DNA of 64,000 nt from Nocardia flavorosea (GCF_015477805.1 NZ_JADLQL010000003.1:665149-729148); one strand, 5' to 3'; counted from the stretch's first letter, positions 42,725 through 51,670 are shown. Notes: generated from the letters alone by a model not told the origin. A program made the numbers and translations.

Positions 42725-43600
42725 TTGTCTGCGATTTCCCCTGAATCGACCGCTGCCGCCCCGACGTTCGTGCTCGTACACGGCTCCGGTACAAGTTCGT
42801 TCATGTGGGCTCCGCTGCAACGCGAACTGGCGTTGCTCGGGCACCGGTCCTACGCCGTGGATCTCCCCGGCCACGGCCTCGAGGCCCAATACCCGGTGTC
42901 GTATCAGGCGCCGCAGGATCTGGCCGCGCTGGCCGCCACGCCGTCGACACTGGCCGGGGTGACCCTCGACGACAACGTGGACCGGGTCGCCGAGGTGGTG
43001 ACCCGGTTACACGAGCACGGGCCGGTGATCCTGGTGGGCGCCAGCCTGGGCGGAGTCACGATCACCGCCGCGGCCGATCGCCTGCCCGAACTCGTCGCCG
43101 GCCTCGTCTATATTTCGGCGTGGGCGTGCACCACCCGCCCCAGCCCGGTCGCCTACATGTCCGAACCCGAGTTCGCGGACAGCCTGCTGCCCGCACTGGC
43201 CTCGTTGAACGTCGGCGACCCCGGCGAACTGGGCGCCGGCCGCGCCAACTACCGCACCGCCGACCCGGACATGCTGCGGGCCTTGAAGGAAGCCACCATG
43301 GCCGACCGGTCGGATGCCGAATTCATGGCGTTCCTGAACATCCTGCAACCCGACGAGTCGATCGAGGTGATGGTCGCGCACGCCACCGCGAACCCGGCCA
43401 CCTGGGGTCGTATCCCGCGGATGTTCGTCCGGCTCACCGCCGATCGTTCCCTGCCGATCGCGATGCAGGACCGGATCATCGCCGACGCGGACGCCCTGAC
43501 ACCGGACAACAAGTTCGCGGTGCACACGCTGGATACCAGCCACGCCGGGTTCATCCACCGCAGTGCCGAGGTCGCGCGGATACTGACCGCGGCCGGCTGA
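42725..43600 (+). CDS. Alpha/beta hydrolase (esterase/EstC-like)
   Basis: 291 residues. I chose the TTG at 42725 because AAGGA lies 8 nt upstream; the GTG at 42698 has none. VHGSGTSSFMWAPL is the oxyanion region, Ser108 in GASLGG is the nucleophile, and the terminal TSHAGFIHRS supplies the His. The layout with a long cap (residues 125-200) resembles salicylate-esterase/hydroxynitrile-lyase-type and EstC hydrolases. Substrate probably a small ester. A hairpin (43610-43646) terminates it. Confidence 0.9.
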   Translation: MSAISPESTAAAPTFVLVHGSGTSSFMWAPLQRELALLGHRSYAVDLPGHGLEAQYPVSYQAPQDLAALAATPSTLAGVTLDDNVDRVAEVVTRLHEHGPVILVGASLGGVTITAAADRLPELVAGLVYISAWACTTRPSPVAYMSEPEFADSLLPALASLNVGDPGELGAGRANYRTADPDMLRALKEATMADRSDAEFMAFLNILQPDESIEVMVAHATANPATWGRIPRMFVRLTADRSLPIAMQDRIIADADALTPDNKFAVHTLDTSHAGFIHRSAEVARILTAAG

Positions 43601-43609
43601 CCGGGTAGG

Positions 43610-43646
43610 TGTGCGGTGTGGTCTGCATCCGCGGCCACACCGCACA
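43610..43646. terminator. Terminator hairpin between convergent genes
   Basis: TGTGCGGTGTGG (43610-43621) and CCACACCGCACA (43635-43646), a perfect 12-bp stem with a 13-nt loop in the 62-bp gap between convergent genes; it could serve both strands. Confidence 0.7.
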
Positions 43647-43662
43647 CACCTGGTCCGTCGTT

Positions 43663-43986
43663 TCAGCCCATGAGCGCCGTGCCGAGTAGACCACCGAGCA
43701 GAAGGATGCCGGTACTCAGCAGCTGCACCGGGACACGCACCTGGCCACGGCGATTGATATCGGTACAACTCATACCGATGCCTACCGGAACAGCGGCCCA
43801 GGTCACGAGCCAGGCGAGCAGAATGGGCGGGGTTTCGCAGCCCGGCCCCGGGCTGCATCCGGGAACTCCCAGCGGCAACAGCAGCGAATAGAAAAGGACG
43901 GCCGGCGCGGTAATCCACAGCAGGGCCAGTGACAGGGCGCCGGCGACAGTGATCGAGCGGACGTCGCGAGGTGTAGACCGAGGCAT
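43663..43986 (-). CDS. Small integral membrane protein (107 aa)
   Basis: 107 residues from the ATG at 43986. Three predicted transmembrane helices: SITVAGALSLALLWITAPAV, PPILLAWLVTWAAVPVGIGM and LLSTGILLLGGLLGTALMG. The first loop contains PGCSPGPGCETP with two cysteines, possibly exported. No family recognised. The start is uncertain; no strong ribosome site. Confidence 0.7.
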   Translation of the reverse strand: MPRSTPRDVRSITVAGALSLALLWITAPAVLFYSLLLPLGVPGCSPGPGCETPPILLAWLVTWAAVPVGIGMSCTDINRRGQVRVPVQLLSTGILLLGGLLGTALMG

Positions 43987-44283
43987 GGACCCAGCGTGGC
44001 GTGCGGCCGATACCGGCACATCTGTAGCACTACCCGGCTGTGTGAGTAGTGTTCCCGCAATGCCCGAAGGCCGCCTGGCGCACCGAATCGTGCACCCCGT
44101 TCGGACCCGGAGGTGACCGGCTCACTCGCGGTGCTCGGGCGACCCCCGCGGTGAACGACCCGGCCGACGACCCGCCGACCGGATTCGCAAGTGCCGCTGC
44201 CGGATTGCATTCGCGCACATTACTCAGGGAACCGAGTATTGCTACGCATGCGGTCCGAGGGGGCCGTGCGCCAGCGTGAAGAT

Positions 44284-44709
44284 ATGTTCAGTTCTTCAGT
44301 ATTCAGACGTACCGCGCTGTGTATGAGTCCGGCCGTGATCGCGGCAGTGGCGACCGGATGCATAAACCCCGATGCCACCGAAACCTCGACAACCGTGACC
44401 GCCCCCGCCGAAACCGCGAACTCCACGGAACCGGCCGTCCCGACCGGCAAACCTGCCGGCACGGCGACAATGGAGGTGACAGGTGGTACCGGGCCGGTGA
44501 CGGTCCGCTATTCGATCAACGGCGCGCCCGAGCAGGTCGAGACCGTCGAGACGTTGCCGTGGACGAAGGACTACCCCGTCTACGACCGGGTTTCGTCTTA
44601 TGTCAGCGCCGAGGGCGCCTCGATGTGCACCATCATCATGGATGGCGACAAACTGGTCGCATTTCGCAGCGAAGCCGATCCGACCTGCAGCTTCGCCCAT
44701 TGGGGCTGA
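44284..44709 (+). CDS. MmpS-like lipoprotein
   Basis: 141 residues. A signal peptide (FRRTALCMSPAVIAAVATG) ends in the lipobox ATGC (Cys26). The mature domain has VTVRYSINGAPEQVETVETL, PWTKDYPVYD and CTIIMDGDKLVAFRSEAD, then C, fitting the MmpS accessory family of mycolic-acid bacteria (beta-sandwich with two cysteines). MmpS proteins assist MmpL transporters in lipid or siderophore export; no mmpL is in this window. A short hairpin terminator follows. Confidence 0.78.
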   Translation: MFSSSVFRRTALCMSPAVIAAVATGCINPDATETSTTVTAPAETANSTEPAVPTGKPAGTATMEVTGGTGPVTVRYSINGAPEQVETVETLPWTKDYPVYDRVSSYVSAEGASMCTIIMDGDKLVAFRSEADPTCSFAHWG

Positions 44710-44712
44710 CCG

Positions 44713-44729
44713 GGCCGGTGCACCCGGCC
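44713..44729. terminator. Short terminator hairpin
   Basis: GGCCGG (44713-44718) pairs with CCGGCC (44724-44729) across a 5-nt loop between the convergent MmpS-like and OYE genes, a compact bidirectional terminator. Confidence 0.45.
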
Positions 44730-44742
44730 GCGAACCGGCGTA

Positions 44743-45888
44743 CTACGTCAGCGTCTTCTGGTGTTCCTGCCGGTAGGGGATATGTTCGTCGCTGCGGCCT
44801 TCGCGCAGCTTCCGCACCCATTCGGGGTCGGCCAGCAGGGCACGGCCGACGGCGACGAGATCGAACTCCCCGTCGGCGTGCTGTTCCAGGAGCCGATCGA
44901 TGCGAGTGACGTTCGAATCGCCCTGACCGGTGAAGGTGGTCGTGAACACCTTGTCCAGGCCGACGGAACCGACGGTGATCGTGGGCAGTCCGGTGATCTT
45001 CTTGGTCCAGCCTGCCAGGCCCAGTTCACCGTCGACGCCGGTCAATTCGGGGAACGCCGCTTCCCAGTGCCTGCGCGTGGACGGATGCAGAACATCGACA
45101 CCTGCTTCGACGAGCGGGGCGAGGATGCGGGCGAGTTCGTCGGGTGTCGCCGCGATCCGCGCGTTGTAGTCGGTGGACTTCCACTGCGAGTACCGGTACA
45201 CGATCGCCAGATCGGGACCGACGGCTTCGCGGATCGCCGCGACGACCTCGGCGGGAAAACGAACCCGGGCCTCGAGTGATCCGCCGTACCGGTCCGAGCG
45301 AAGATTCGTACGCTCCCAGAAGAATTGGTCGAGCAGGTAGCCGTGGGCGCCGTGCAGTTCGATACCGTCGAATCCGGTGGCCTTCGCATTGAGGGCGGCG
45401 GTGACCCAGGCGTCGCGCAACGCCTCGAGGTCGGACCCGGTCAGCGCTCGGCCGGCCGGGGCGCCGTCGAGGCCGAGCCCGGACGGGCCGACGGATTCCA
45501 CTTCGGGATTGAGTTGCGGCTTGTCGCCGCGACCGATACCGAGATGCCACAGCTGCGGGATGATCTGCCCGCCTTCGCTGTGCACGGCATCGACCACCGC
45601 TTTCCAGCCGGCCAGGCTCTGTTCGCCGTAGTGGCGCGGCACCGCGGTATCGGGTCCGGCGGCCGGATCGGGAATGTAGGTGCCCTCGGTGATGATCAGC
45701 CCGACACCACCCGCGGCGCGCCGCCGGTAGTACTCGGCGACGTCCGCGGTGGGGACGCCGTCCGGCGAGAACATCCGGGTCATCGGCGCCATCGCGAACC
45801 GATTGCGCAGGTGCAGCGATTTCACATCGAAAGGTTCGAACAGGGCGTCCACGGACAGCGATGTATCGGTCACGGGCGGAATCAACAC
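44743..45888 (-). CDS. Old yellow enzyme family flavin oxidoreductase
   Basis: 381 residues, an FMN-binding TIM barrel. MAPMTRMFSPDGVPTADVAE is the N-terminal signature. ELHGAHGYLLDQFFWER carries the His-His pair that positions the substrate carbonyl, RYGGSLEARVRFP follows, and the C-terminal VAVGRALLADPEW binds FMN phosphate. It uses NAD(P)H to reduce activated alkenes, quinones or nitro compounds. Cytosolic. Downstream terminator shared with the MmpS-like gene. Confidence 0.93.
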   Translation of the reverse strand: MLIPPVTDTSLSVDALFEPFDVKSLHLRNRFAMAPMTRMFSPDGVPTADVAEYYRRRAAGGVGLIITEGTYIPDPAAGPDTAVPRHYGEQSLAGWKAVVDAVHSEGGQIIPQLWHLGIGRGDKPQLNPEVESVGPSGLGLDGAPAGRALTGSDLEALRDAWVTAALNAKATGFDGIELHGAHGYLLDQFFWERTNLRSDRYGGSLEARVRFPAEVVAAIREAVGPDLAIVYRYSQWKSTDYNARIAATPDELARILAPLVEAGVDVLHPSTRRHWEAAFPELTGVDGELGLAGWTKKITGLPTITVGSVGLDKVFTTTFTGQGDSNVTRIDRLLEQHADGEFDLVAVGRALLADPEWVRKLREGRSDEHIPYRQEHQKTLT

Positions 45889-45960
45889 CGTCGCCTCGGG
45901 CGGCTATTCCGTGGTGTGACGCATCCTCCTCGAGGGTGGCCGGGGTGGCCGCCGTGGTCA

Positions 45961-46064
45961 GGGTGATGCCGGCGTCGGCTGCGATGGAATGGTCAATGTC
46001 GTCGGGGTGATGCCGGCGCCGGCTGCGACCGGGTGGTCACCGTCGCAGGGCGATGCCGACGTCG
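45961..46064. repeat. Imperfect 43-44-bp tandem repeat
   Basis: Units start at 45961, 46005 and 46048, each beginning GGGTGATGCC or GGGCGATGCC and sharing GGCTGCGA-like and GGTCA-like segments; the third unit is partial. It could be a slippage array or a cluster of regulator sites. Confidence 0.55.
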
Positions 46065-46149
46065 ACCGCGCGGAGCTTCGCCGTCCCGCGCGATACCGCT
46101 GCCTTCCACCGGCCCGGTGTGGCCGCATCGACCACTTCCCACCCCTCAT

Positions 46150-46179
46150 CCCGCGATGTACCATTTGGTACATCGCGGG
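46150..46179. promoter_or_regulatory. Perfect 30-bp palindrome, probable TetR operator
   Basis: CCCGCGATGTACCA (46150-46163), TT, then TGGTACATCGCGGG (46166-46179): perfect 14-bp arms. It lies 126 bp upstream of the FAD monooxygenase gene, which is coupled to a TetR gene, so autorepression of the pair is the likely role. Confidence 0.75.
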
Positions 46180-46305
46180 TCGATGCACCCGCTGCCGGAT
46201 CGGTCCCGACGCGCACCCGGCCCCGGCTCGAGGCACCAGGCGGGCCGGGGCGGCGGCTTACGCCATCGGTGGCCCCGCGGGAGCTACGAGACAGGAAGTG
46301 CAGGT

Positions 46306-47820
46306 ATGGGTGTTCTCATTGCCGGAGCCGGCCCGACGGGGATGGTGGCCGCGCTCGCCCTCGCCGCGAACGGCGTCGAATGCCGCGTGCTGGAGCGGCG
46401 TGCGCAGCCGAGCGGCAGTTCGCGGGCGCTCGGATTGCAGGCGCGTTCGATGGAGTTGCTGGCGGGAATGGGGGTGGCCGGCGAGATCGAACGCGTCGCC
46501 TACCGCCTTTCGGGTGCCTCGATGATGCGCGGTGATACCGAACTCTCGCGGTTCACCTGGGTCCCCCCGCGGAGTCCGTACCCCTACACCTATGTGCTTC
46601 CCCAAGCCGGGCTGGAGGACATCCTGCGTGATCGCGTGCGCGCGGCGGGCGTCGAGATCCAGACCGGTGCACAGGTGCAGGCGGTGACCCAGCGGGAAGC
46701 CACTGTGCAGGTCACGCTCGCCGACAGGCGCACGATGGCGGCCGAGTGGCTGATCGGCGCGGACGGTTCCCGCAGCCGGGTGCGCGCGGAACTCGGTATC
46801 GAGGCGGCCGGCCGGGAAACCGGCGAAATCTACTATCTGGCCGATGTCGTTCTCGACAAGCGCCCGCCGTTCCAGGACAGCGCGATGTGGCTGGGCCCCG
46901 CCGGCCCCTTCATGCTCATGCGCCTCCCCGGAACTGCCGAACTCTGGCGAATATTCGCCGATATGACCGATACCGAGTCCTCGGCCGAGCGTCCCGGTCC
47001 GGGCCTCGCCGAGTTGCAGACCCTTCTCGACGAACGCGGCCCGAGCCGGACCCGGATCACCGAAGTGCGATGGACATCGATTTATCGCACCCGGGTGGGC
47101 TTGGCCACCGGATATCGCCGGGGAAGGGTCTTCCTGGCCGGCGACGCCGCCCACGTCTTCCCACCCTTCGGAGGGCAAGGAATGAATCTCGGGATCCAGG
47201 ATGCCGTCGGCCTGGCGTGGCGGCTGGCGCGGGTCGAACACGGTGCGCCGGTGGATCTGCTCGCGGCCTATGAAACCGAGCGGCGTCCGGTAGCCGCGGC
47301 GACCATCCGCGATGTCGAGAGCCGGCGGCGGCTGTACGCGCTGCGCCATCCGGTCGCCAGGGCGCTTCGTGATGCCCTGCTCCGGTACGGGTCCCGCATC
47401 CCGGGGGCCGCTCGACAAGCGAGCCTGCAGAATTCGCAACTCGACATCAGCTACCGCAGCGGCCCGAGAAGGCCCCTTGTACATGGTCCGCGCCGCGGTG
47501 ATCGAGCGCCCGATGCCCCGCTCGCCGAAGGGACCGTGTACGACCGTCTCGGTATCGGCCATTTCACCCTGCTCGCGTTCGATGCGGCAGCCCCGGCCGG
47601 AAGCGCGGTCGCGGGCGCACCGCGTTCGGTGGGCGGGACAGTCGAGGTGCGGATCGACGACGAGACGGACCCGACCGGAGCGGCCCGGGCCGTATACGGT
47701 CTGCGACGCGGGGGATACGTGCTGATCCGGCCCGACGGGTACGTGGCGTACCGAGGCAGTGACGGCGCCGCGGCGCGCCGGCGAGCCGCCGCCTGCACCG
47801 GCGCCGGGCAGACCGTATGA
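46306..47820 (+). CDS. FAD-dependent monooxygenase (aromatic hydroxylase type)
   Basis: 504 residues. GAGPTG (6-11) binds FAD, WLIGADGSRSRVR is the DG motif for FAD and NAD(P)H, and FLAGDAAHVFPPFGGQGMN is the GD motif contacting FAD ribityl. The thioredoxin-like C-terminal domain fits PHBH-type hydroxylases of phenols or polyketides. The ATG at 46306 has AGGAAG 7 nt upstream. ATGA overlap with the TetR gene downstream indicates a coregulated unit. Confidence 0.93.
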   Translation: MGVLIAGAGPTGMVAALALAANGVECRVLERRAQPSGSSRALGLQARSMELLAGMGVAGEIERVAYRLSGASMMRGDTELSRFTWVPPRSPYPYTYVLPQAGLEDILRDRVRAAGVEIQTGAQVQAVTQREATVQVTLADRRTMAAEWLIGADGSRSRVRAELGIEAAGRETGEIYYLADVVLDKRPPFQDSAMWLGPAGPFMLMRLPGTAELWRIFADMTDTESSAERPGPGLAELQTLLDERGPSRTRITEVRWTSIYRTRVGLATGYRRGRVFLAGDAAHVFPPFGGQGMNLGIQDAVGLAWRLARVEHGAPVDLLAAYETERRPVAAATIRDVESRRRLYALRHPVARALRDALLRYGSRIPGAARQASLQNSQLDISYRSGPRRPLVHGPRRGDRAPDAPLAEGTVYDRLGIGHFTLLAFDAAAPAGSAVAGAPRSVGGTVEVRIDDETDPTGAARAVYGLRRGGYVLIRPDGYVAYRGSDGAAARRRAAACTGAGQTV

Positions 47821-48362
47821 CCACCGCCCGCGATGCTCTGCTGGAACGGGTGATCGCCTGGTTCACGGCCAACGGTGTGGGGGATACGAGTATGCGCACC
47901 GTAGCCGAGGGAGTCGGTACCAGTCATCGAATGTTGAACTACCACTTCGGCTCTCGCGACGGGCTGCTGGAAGCCGTTGTCTCGGCCACCTGGGGCCGGC
48001 AGAACCTGGTGCTGGCGGAACTGCTCGAAGCGGCCCCCGACCCTTACACGGCGGCGTACGCGTTCTGGGACCGGATCGCCGACGAGGCGACCCTCATGGC
48101 GCCGTTGTTCTTCGAGGTGGCGGCGGCCGCCATGCAGGGAAAACCGTGGGCGGTGCCGCTGCGGCAGTGGATCGAGCAATGGCGGGAGGTGCTGACCACG
48201 CTGTTCGTCCGGGCAGGTCACGAGCAGGACGAGGCGGCACTGCAGGCGCAGATGGCGCTGGCTATGGCGCGCGGACTGCTGTTCGAACTCGCGATCACCG
48301 GCGCGGCGGGTCGGGCGGCGGCGGATGCGGCTATCCGGACCTTTCTCGAGTCGACCCGGTGA
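47817..48362 (+). CDS. TetR family regulator coupled to the FAD monooxygenase
   Basis: 181 residues. The HTH (VIAWFTANGVGDTSMRTVA to TSHRMLNYHFGSRDGLLEAV) is typical. The C-terminal helices form the ligand domain. The start overlaps the monooxygenase stop (ATGA). The 30-bp palindrome upstream of the monooxygenase gene is a probable binding site, giving substrate-induced expression. Confidence 0.93.
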   Translation: MTTARDALLERVIAWFTANGVGDTSMRTVAEGVGTSHRMLNYHFGSRDGLLEAVVSATWGRQNLVLAELLEAAPDPYTAAYAFWDRIADEATLMAPLFFEVAAAAMQGKPWAVPLRQWIEQWREVLTTLFVRAGHEQDEAALQAQMALAMARGLLFELAITGAAGRAAADAAIRTFLESTR

Positions 48363-48462
48363 GAAGCGCCGAGCCGCCCTTACCGGGGTGTCGGTGGGAT
48401 CTCGTATCGTCGCCGCTGTCACCGTTCAGTATCCGAAAACGGCCGAACTCGAGGGTATTTCG

Positions 48463-49086
48463 ATGGTAAATGGGTCCGCCGCCGACCGAGAGCCAGAGCT
48501 GACCACACCGCAGCAGTGGCGCGACTTCCTCCGTGACCACGGTGCGCTGTTCCTGCGAACCGCCAACGAATACCAGCGCCCTTACCTCGACCCCGAACAA
48601 GTCGCGACCGGGTGGATGGGGCGGGCGGCCGCTACCGAGAACTCGATAGCGGCGGCGGAGCGGCGGCTCGGAGTCCGGTTCCCGCCGACATATCGCAGTT
48701 TCCTGCTGGCCAGTGACGGGTGGGACGGTGTCGGCGGGTGGGTCTCGGTGGTCTGGCCGTGTGCGGAGATCTACTGGTTGCGCGACTCGGAATCCGGGCA
48801 GGACCTCATCGAGGTCTACACCGAGGTGGAGCAGGAAACGCTGGAGAAGCAAGGAGTGGCCGAGCCCGACGAGGAGAAGCTGTCGCTGCTGTTCGGCCGG
48901 GCTCTGGCGGTGGCAGAGGGCGAGGACTTCTGGTTGTTCGACCCGACGGAGACCGGTCCGAACGGGGAGTGGCCCGCCTACCTTTTCACGCCGAAGTACG
49001 GGGAACTCGAACAGTTCGGCAGCTTCAGCGCACTGTTCCACGATGACCGCCGGCTACTCGAGCAGTTCGCCGAGATGCAGCGGTAA
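48463..49086 (+). CDS. SMI1/KNR4 family protein
   Basis: 207 residues from the ATG at 48463 (GAGGG 8 nt upstream). NSIAAAERRLGVRFPPTYRS, then FLLASDGWDG and AEIYWLRD, is the SMI1/KNR4 core, a fold best known as toxin immunity proteins and as regulators. The C-terminus WLFDPTETGPNGEWPAYLF fits too. No toxin gene is nearby, so it may be an orphan immunity protein or have another role. A short hairpin (49089-49106) follows. Confidence 0.88.
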   Translation: MVNGSAADREPELTTPQQWRDFLRDHGALFLRTANEYQRPYLDPEQVATGWMGRAAATENSIAAAERRLGVRFPPTYRSFLLASDGWDGVGGWVSVVWPCAEIYWLRDSESGQDLIEVYTEVEQETLEKQGVAEPDEEKLSLLFGRALAVAEGEDFWLFDPTETGPNGEWPAYLFTPKYGELEQFGSFSALFHDDRRLLEQFAEMQR

Positions 49087-49088
49087 CG

Positions 49089-49106
49089 CCGACCGCCCGG
49101 GGTCGG
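49089..49106. terminator. Short hairpin after the SMI1/KNR4 gene
   Basis: CCGACC (49089-49094) pairs with GGTCGG (49101-49106), 6-nt loop, just after the stop codon of the SMI1/KNR4 gene and before the convergent RibD-type gene. Confidence 0.45.
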
Positions 49107-49173
49107 ATGGGCCACTGCCATGGCGAACAGTGGCCCCTTCACCGAATCCCGCTCCCGGGTGACCGAACCGGCC

Positions 49174-49725
49174 TCAGGCGGTGCGATATCGCAGCATCAC
49201 CGCAGTGTCGAAGTGTTTCGTCTCGACCAGTCGGAGCCCGAAACGCTCGGCCAGGGCGGGGAACATCGGTGTGCCGCCGCCCAGCACCACGGGCATCAGA
49301 AACATCTGGTACTCGTCGATGAGCCCGTGCGGAATCAGCGCGGCCGCCAGACTCGCGCCGCCGACCTCCATGACACCGTCGCCGCCGGCCTTGAGCCCGC
49401 GGACCTCCTCGACCGCGTTCTCGCTGACCAGCGTGCTGTTCCAGTGGACCTCGGTGAGTGTCCGGGAAAAGACGACCTTCGGCTTCTCCGTCCAGAGCGT
49501 GGCGAACTCACGTTCGACAGGCGGTGCGTCCGCGGGTACGTGCGGCCAGTACTCGGCCATCAGCTCATACAGGCGCCGGCCGTGCAGCGAGACCTCGATC
49601 TCGCGGAACCGGTCGTTGTGGAAGCGGTGCAATTCCTCGTCCGGGTCGGTCCAGTCGATGCCGCCCGCGCGGTCGTTGATGTAGCCGTCCAGAGACACGC
49701 CGAACCCGTAGACCAGTTTTCTCAT
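49174..49725 (-). CDS. RibD C-terminal/dihydrofolate reductase-like protein
   Basis: 183 residues. RKLVYGFGVSLDGYINDRAG at the start and GDGVMEVGGASLAAALIPHG, then MPVVLGGGTPMF, are the RibD-C/DHFR-like fold signatures. Probably an NADPH-dependent reductase of unknown substrate. It is divergent from the MerR gene, with the MerR-type operator (49829-49841) in the gap, so MerR may control it. Confidence 0.9.
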   Translation of the reverse strand: MRKLVYGFGVSLDGYINDRAGGIDWTDPDEELHRFHNDRFREIEVSLHGRRLYELMAEYWPHVPADAPPVEREFATLWTEKPKVVFSRTLTEVHWNSTLVSENAVEEVRGLKAGGDGVMEVGGASLAAALIPHGLIDEYQMFLMPVVLGGGTPMFPALAERFGLRLVETKHFDTAVMLRYRTA

Positions 49726-49828
49726 ACTTGGATAGACCTGCCGCGCACCCGAAATTCATCGGCTGGGGACAGATGGATAACCAGCAGCCGGGACCGGAGC
49801 GCCGACCTCACCGGCCGTGGCTTGCAGG

Positions 49829-49841
49829 TGACGTTGCGTCA
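49829..49841. promoter_or_regulatory. MerR-type operator
   Basis: TGACG-TTG-CGTCA inverted repeat 19 bp upstream of the MerR start. This sequence type is typical of TipA/BltR-like MerR promoters in actinobacteria. Confidence 0.6.
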
Positions 49842-49859
49842 TGTGTCAGGCTCGCTGTT

Positions 49860-50618
49860 ATGCCTGGTCGGGACGCAGTAGGATGGATCGCCGTGGGCGA
49901 AGCCGCGCGACGGTGCGATACCACGGTGCGGACACTGCAGTACTACGACCGGATCGGTCTGCTGGTCGCGGCGCGGGACGAGAGCGGACGCCGGCGTTAC
50001 GGACCGGAGCAGCTGGATCGCCTCCGCCGGATCCAGCTGCTGACCAGTGCGGGGTTGCGCCTCGACGAGGTCGGTGCGGCGCTCGCCCGGCAGGAAAGCC
50101 GGCCGCTGCTCGAAACCTACAGCGAACAGGTTCGGCTGCTCGAGATCGCGGAACTGCGGTTGCGGTGTCAGCGGATCGTGCTGGCCGCGGTCACGCAGGT
50201 GTTGCGGGAGCACCCGGATGCCCGGGTTCCGGAAGGGGTCGTGGCCGCCACCATGAGCCTCGATCGCACACTGCTGCGTCATCCCGGTGTGGAAGATGCG
50301 GGCGCGCATACACCCGCCGGTGTCGATATCGATGTGGAGCGGGTGATCACCACCTACTTCGAATGGAAAGCGTATGCCGTGCAGGCGCTGCTGCTGGTGG
50401 AGAACGGGGTGCCGGCCGATTCGCGTTCGGGTCGCCGCCTCGGCCGGGAATGGCAGGCGACCACGGAGTACGCGCTGCGCGATCAGCCCGCCGGAACCGG
50501 TGATCTGTACCGCGCCATGGAACAGTCCGATCACCGCTGGCCGGCCGAAGACCGGGTCCTGCACCGGAAGACGAAGGATTTCCTGGACCGATGCCTACTC
50601 GTCGCGCAGCAGCGCTGA
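49860..50618 (+). CDS. MerR family transcriptional regulator
   Basis: 252 residues from the ATG at 49860. IAVGEAARRCDTTVRTLQYY, then DRIGLLVAARDESGRRRYG, is the winged HTH, followed by the long dimer helix. The C-terminal half (about 120-250) is helical with YFEWKAYAVQALLLVENG, a TipAS-like ligand domain. Its stop overlaps the start of the next hydrolase gene by 28 nt. It likely controls itself, the hydrolase and perhaps the divergent RibD-type gene. Confidence 0.9.
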   Translation: MPGRDAVGWIAVGEAARRCDTTVRTLQYYDRIGLLVAARDESGRRRYGPEQLDRLRRIQLLTSAGLRLDEVGAALARQESRPLLETYSEQVRLLEIAELRLRCQRIVLAAVTQVLREHPDARVPEGVVAATMSLDRTLLRHPGVEDAGAHTPAGVDIDVERVITTYFEWKAYAVQALLLVENGVPADSRSGRRLGREWQATTEYALRDQPAGTGDLYRAMEQSDHRWPAEDRVLHRKTKDFLDRCLLVAQQR

Positions 50619-51670
50619 CCACCGATGCCTCCGACGGGCGTACCGGCGACGAACCCGGTCGCGGTCCCGAAGTCGCCGCCCGAGCCGGTGACAAGGGCAC
50701 CCGGCCACGGTCGCGGTTGCGCAGAGCGCTCACGGCCGGCGCTCTCGTCGTCGCCGCGGCGGTTCTGGCCTGGCTCATTCTGCGGGATACCGCGCCGGTG
50801 GGCCATTTCGACTCGGGCGGTGACAAGGACCGCTATCTGGCGGCGTACGACGAGGCGATGCGGGAGATGCCCGAACCGGAGCGGGTTCTGGACGTGCGGA
50901 CCGGCTACGGGATTGTGCGCGTGTACCGTTACGCCGGCCCGGTGGGGGCCGAGGGCCGGGAGCCGTTCCTCCTGCTTCCCGGGACCCGTTCGGGCGCACC
51001 GGTATTCGCCGGCAATATGCCGGGCCTGCTCGCTCAGCGTCCGGTGTACGCGCTGGACCTGCTGGGTGAACCGGGGATGAGTGTGCAGGACCGCCCGATC
51101 GAAACCCACGCCGACCAGGCCCGCTGGCTGCACGAAGTCCTGCTCGCGCTATCAGAGCCCGGATTCCACCTGCTCGGGCTCTCGATCGGCGGCTGGACCG
51201 CGGCCAACCTCGCCGTCCATCACCCCGAGAAGGTCGCGAGCCTGATCCTGGTGGAACCGGTGCAGACCTTCGCCGGCCTCTCCGTGGAACTGATGGTCCG
51301 GTCGCTGCCGGCGAGCGTGAGCTGGTTCCCGAAATCGTGGCGGGACGGTTTCAATAGCTGGACCGCCGGTGGGGCCCCGGTCGAGGACGTCCCGGTCGCC
51401 CGGATGATCGAAGCCGGAATGTCCACGTACACGATGAAACAACCGCAACCGAGCCGGATCGAACCGGAACGGCTGCGCGCTCTGCAGATGCCGGTGCTGG
51501 CGATCATCGCCGGTGACTCGCCGATGCACGACAGCGCCACCGCCGCCCGGACCGCCCGGGAGAATCTGCGCCACGGCACAGTGCACGTCTACCCCGGCGC
51601 ATCCCACGCGATCAACGGTGAACAGCCGGACCGCATCGCCGCCGATATCGAGTACTTCCTCGCCGGTTAG
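50591..51670 (+). CDS. Membrane-anchored alpha/beta hydrolase
   Basis: 359 residues. Residues about 44-64 (ALTAGALVVAAAVLAWLIL) form an N-terminal transmembrane anchor, so the enzyme domain is outside the cytoplasm. LLPGTRSGAPVFAGN starts the hydrolase fold, Ser198 in GLSIGG is the nucleophile, and VYPGASHAINGEQP carries the His. Its start lies inside the MerR gene (28-nt overlap). Substrate unknown; MerR control suggests response to a drug or toxic lipid. Confidence 0.88.
   Translation: MPTRRAAALTTDASDGRTGDEPGRGPEVAARAGDKGTRPRSRLRRALTAGALVVAAAVLAWLILRDTAPVGHFDSGGDKDRYLAAYDEAMREMPEPERVLDVRTGYGIVRVYRYAGPVGAEGREPFLLLPGTRSGAPVFAGNMPGLLAQRPVYALDLLGEPGMSVQDRPIETHADQARWLHEVLLALSEPGFHLLGLSIGGWTAANLAVHHPEKVASLILVEPVQTFAGLSVELMVRSLPASVSWFPKSWRDGFNSWTAGGAPVEDVPVARMIEAGMSTYTMKQPQPSRIEPERLRALQMPVLAIIAGDSPMHDSATAARTARENLRHGTVHVYPGASHAINGEQPDRIAADIEYFLAG

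Larger units (their letters stand above)
45889..46305. other. Intergenic region with imperfect tandem repeat and operator
   Basis: About 417 bases between divergent OYE and FAD monooxygenase genes. It holds an imperfect 43-44-bp tandem repeat (45961-46064) and a perfect palindrome (46150-46179). No convincing gene; frames here are low-complexity. Confidence 0.5.

Noticed and set aside
45958..46236. Reverse-strand 92-codon frame over the tandem repeat
   Set aside because: The frame only reflects the GC-rich repeat; no ribosome site or family.
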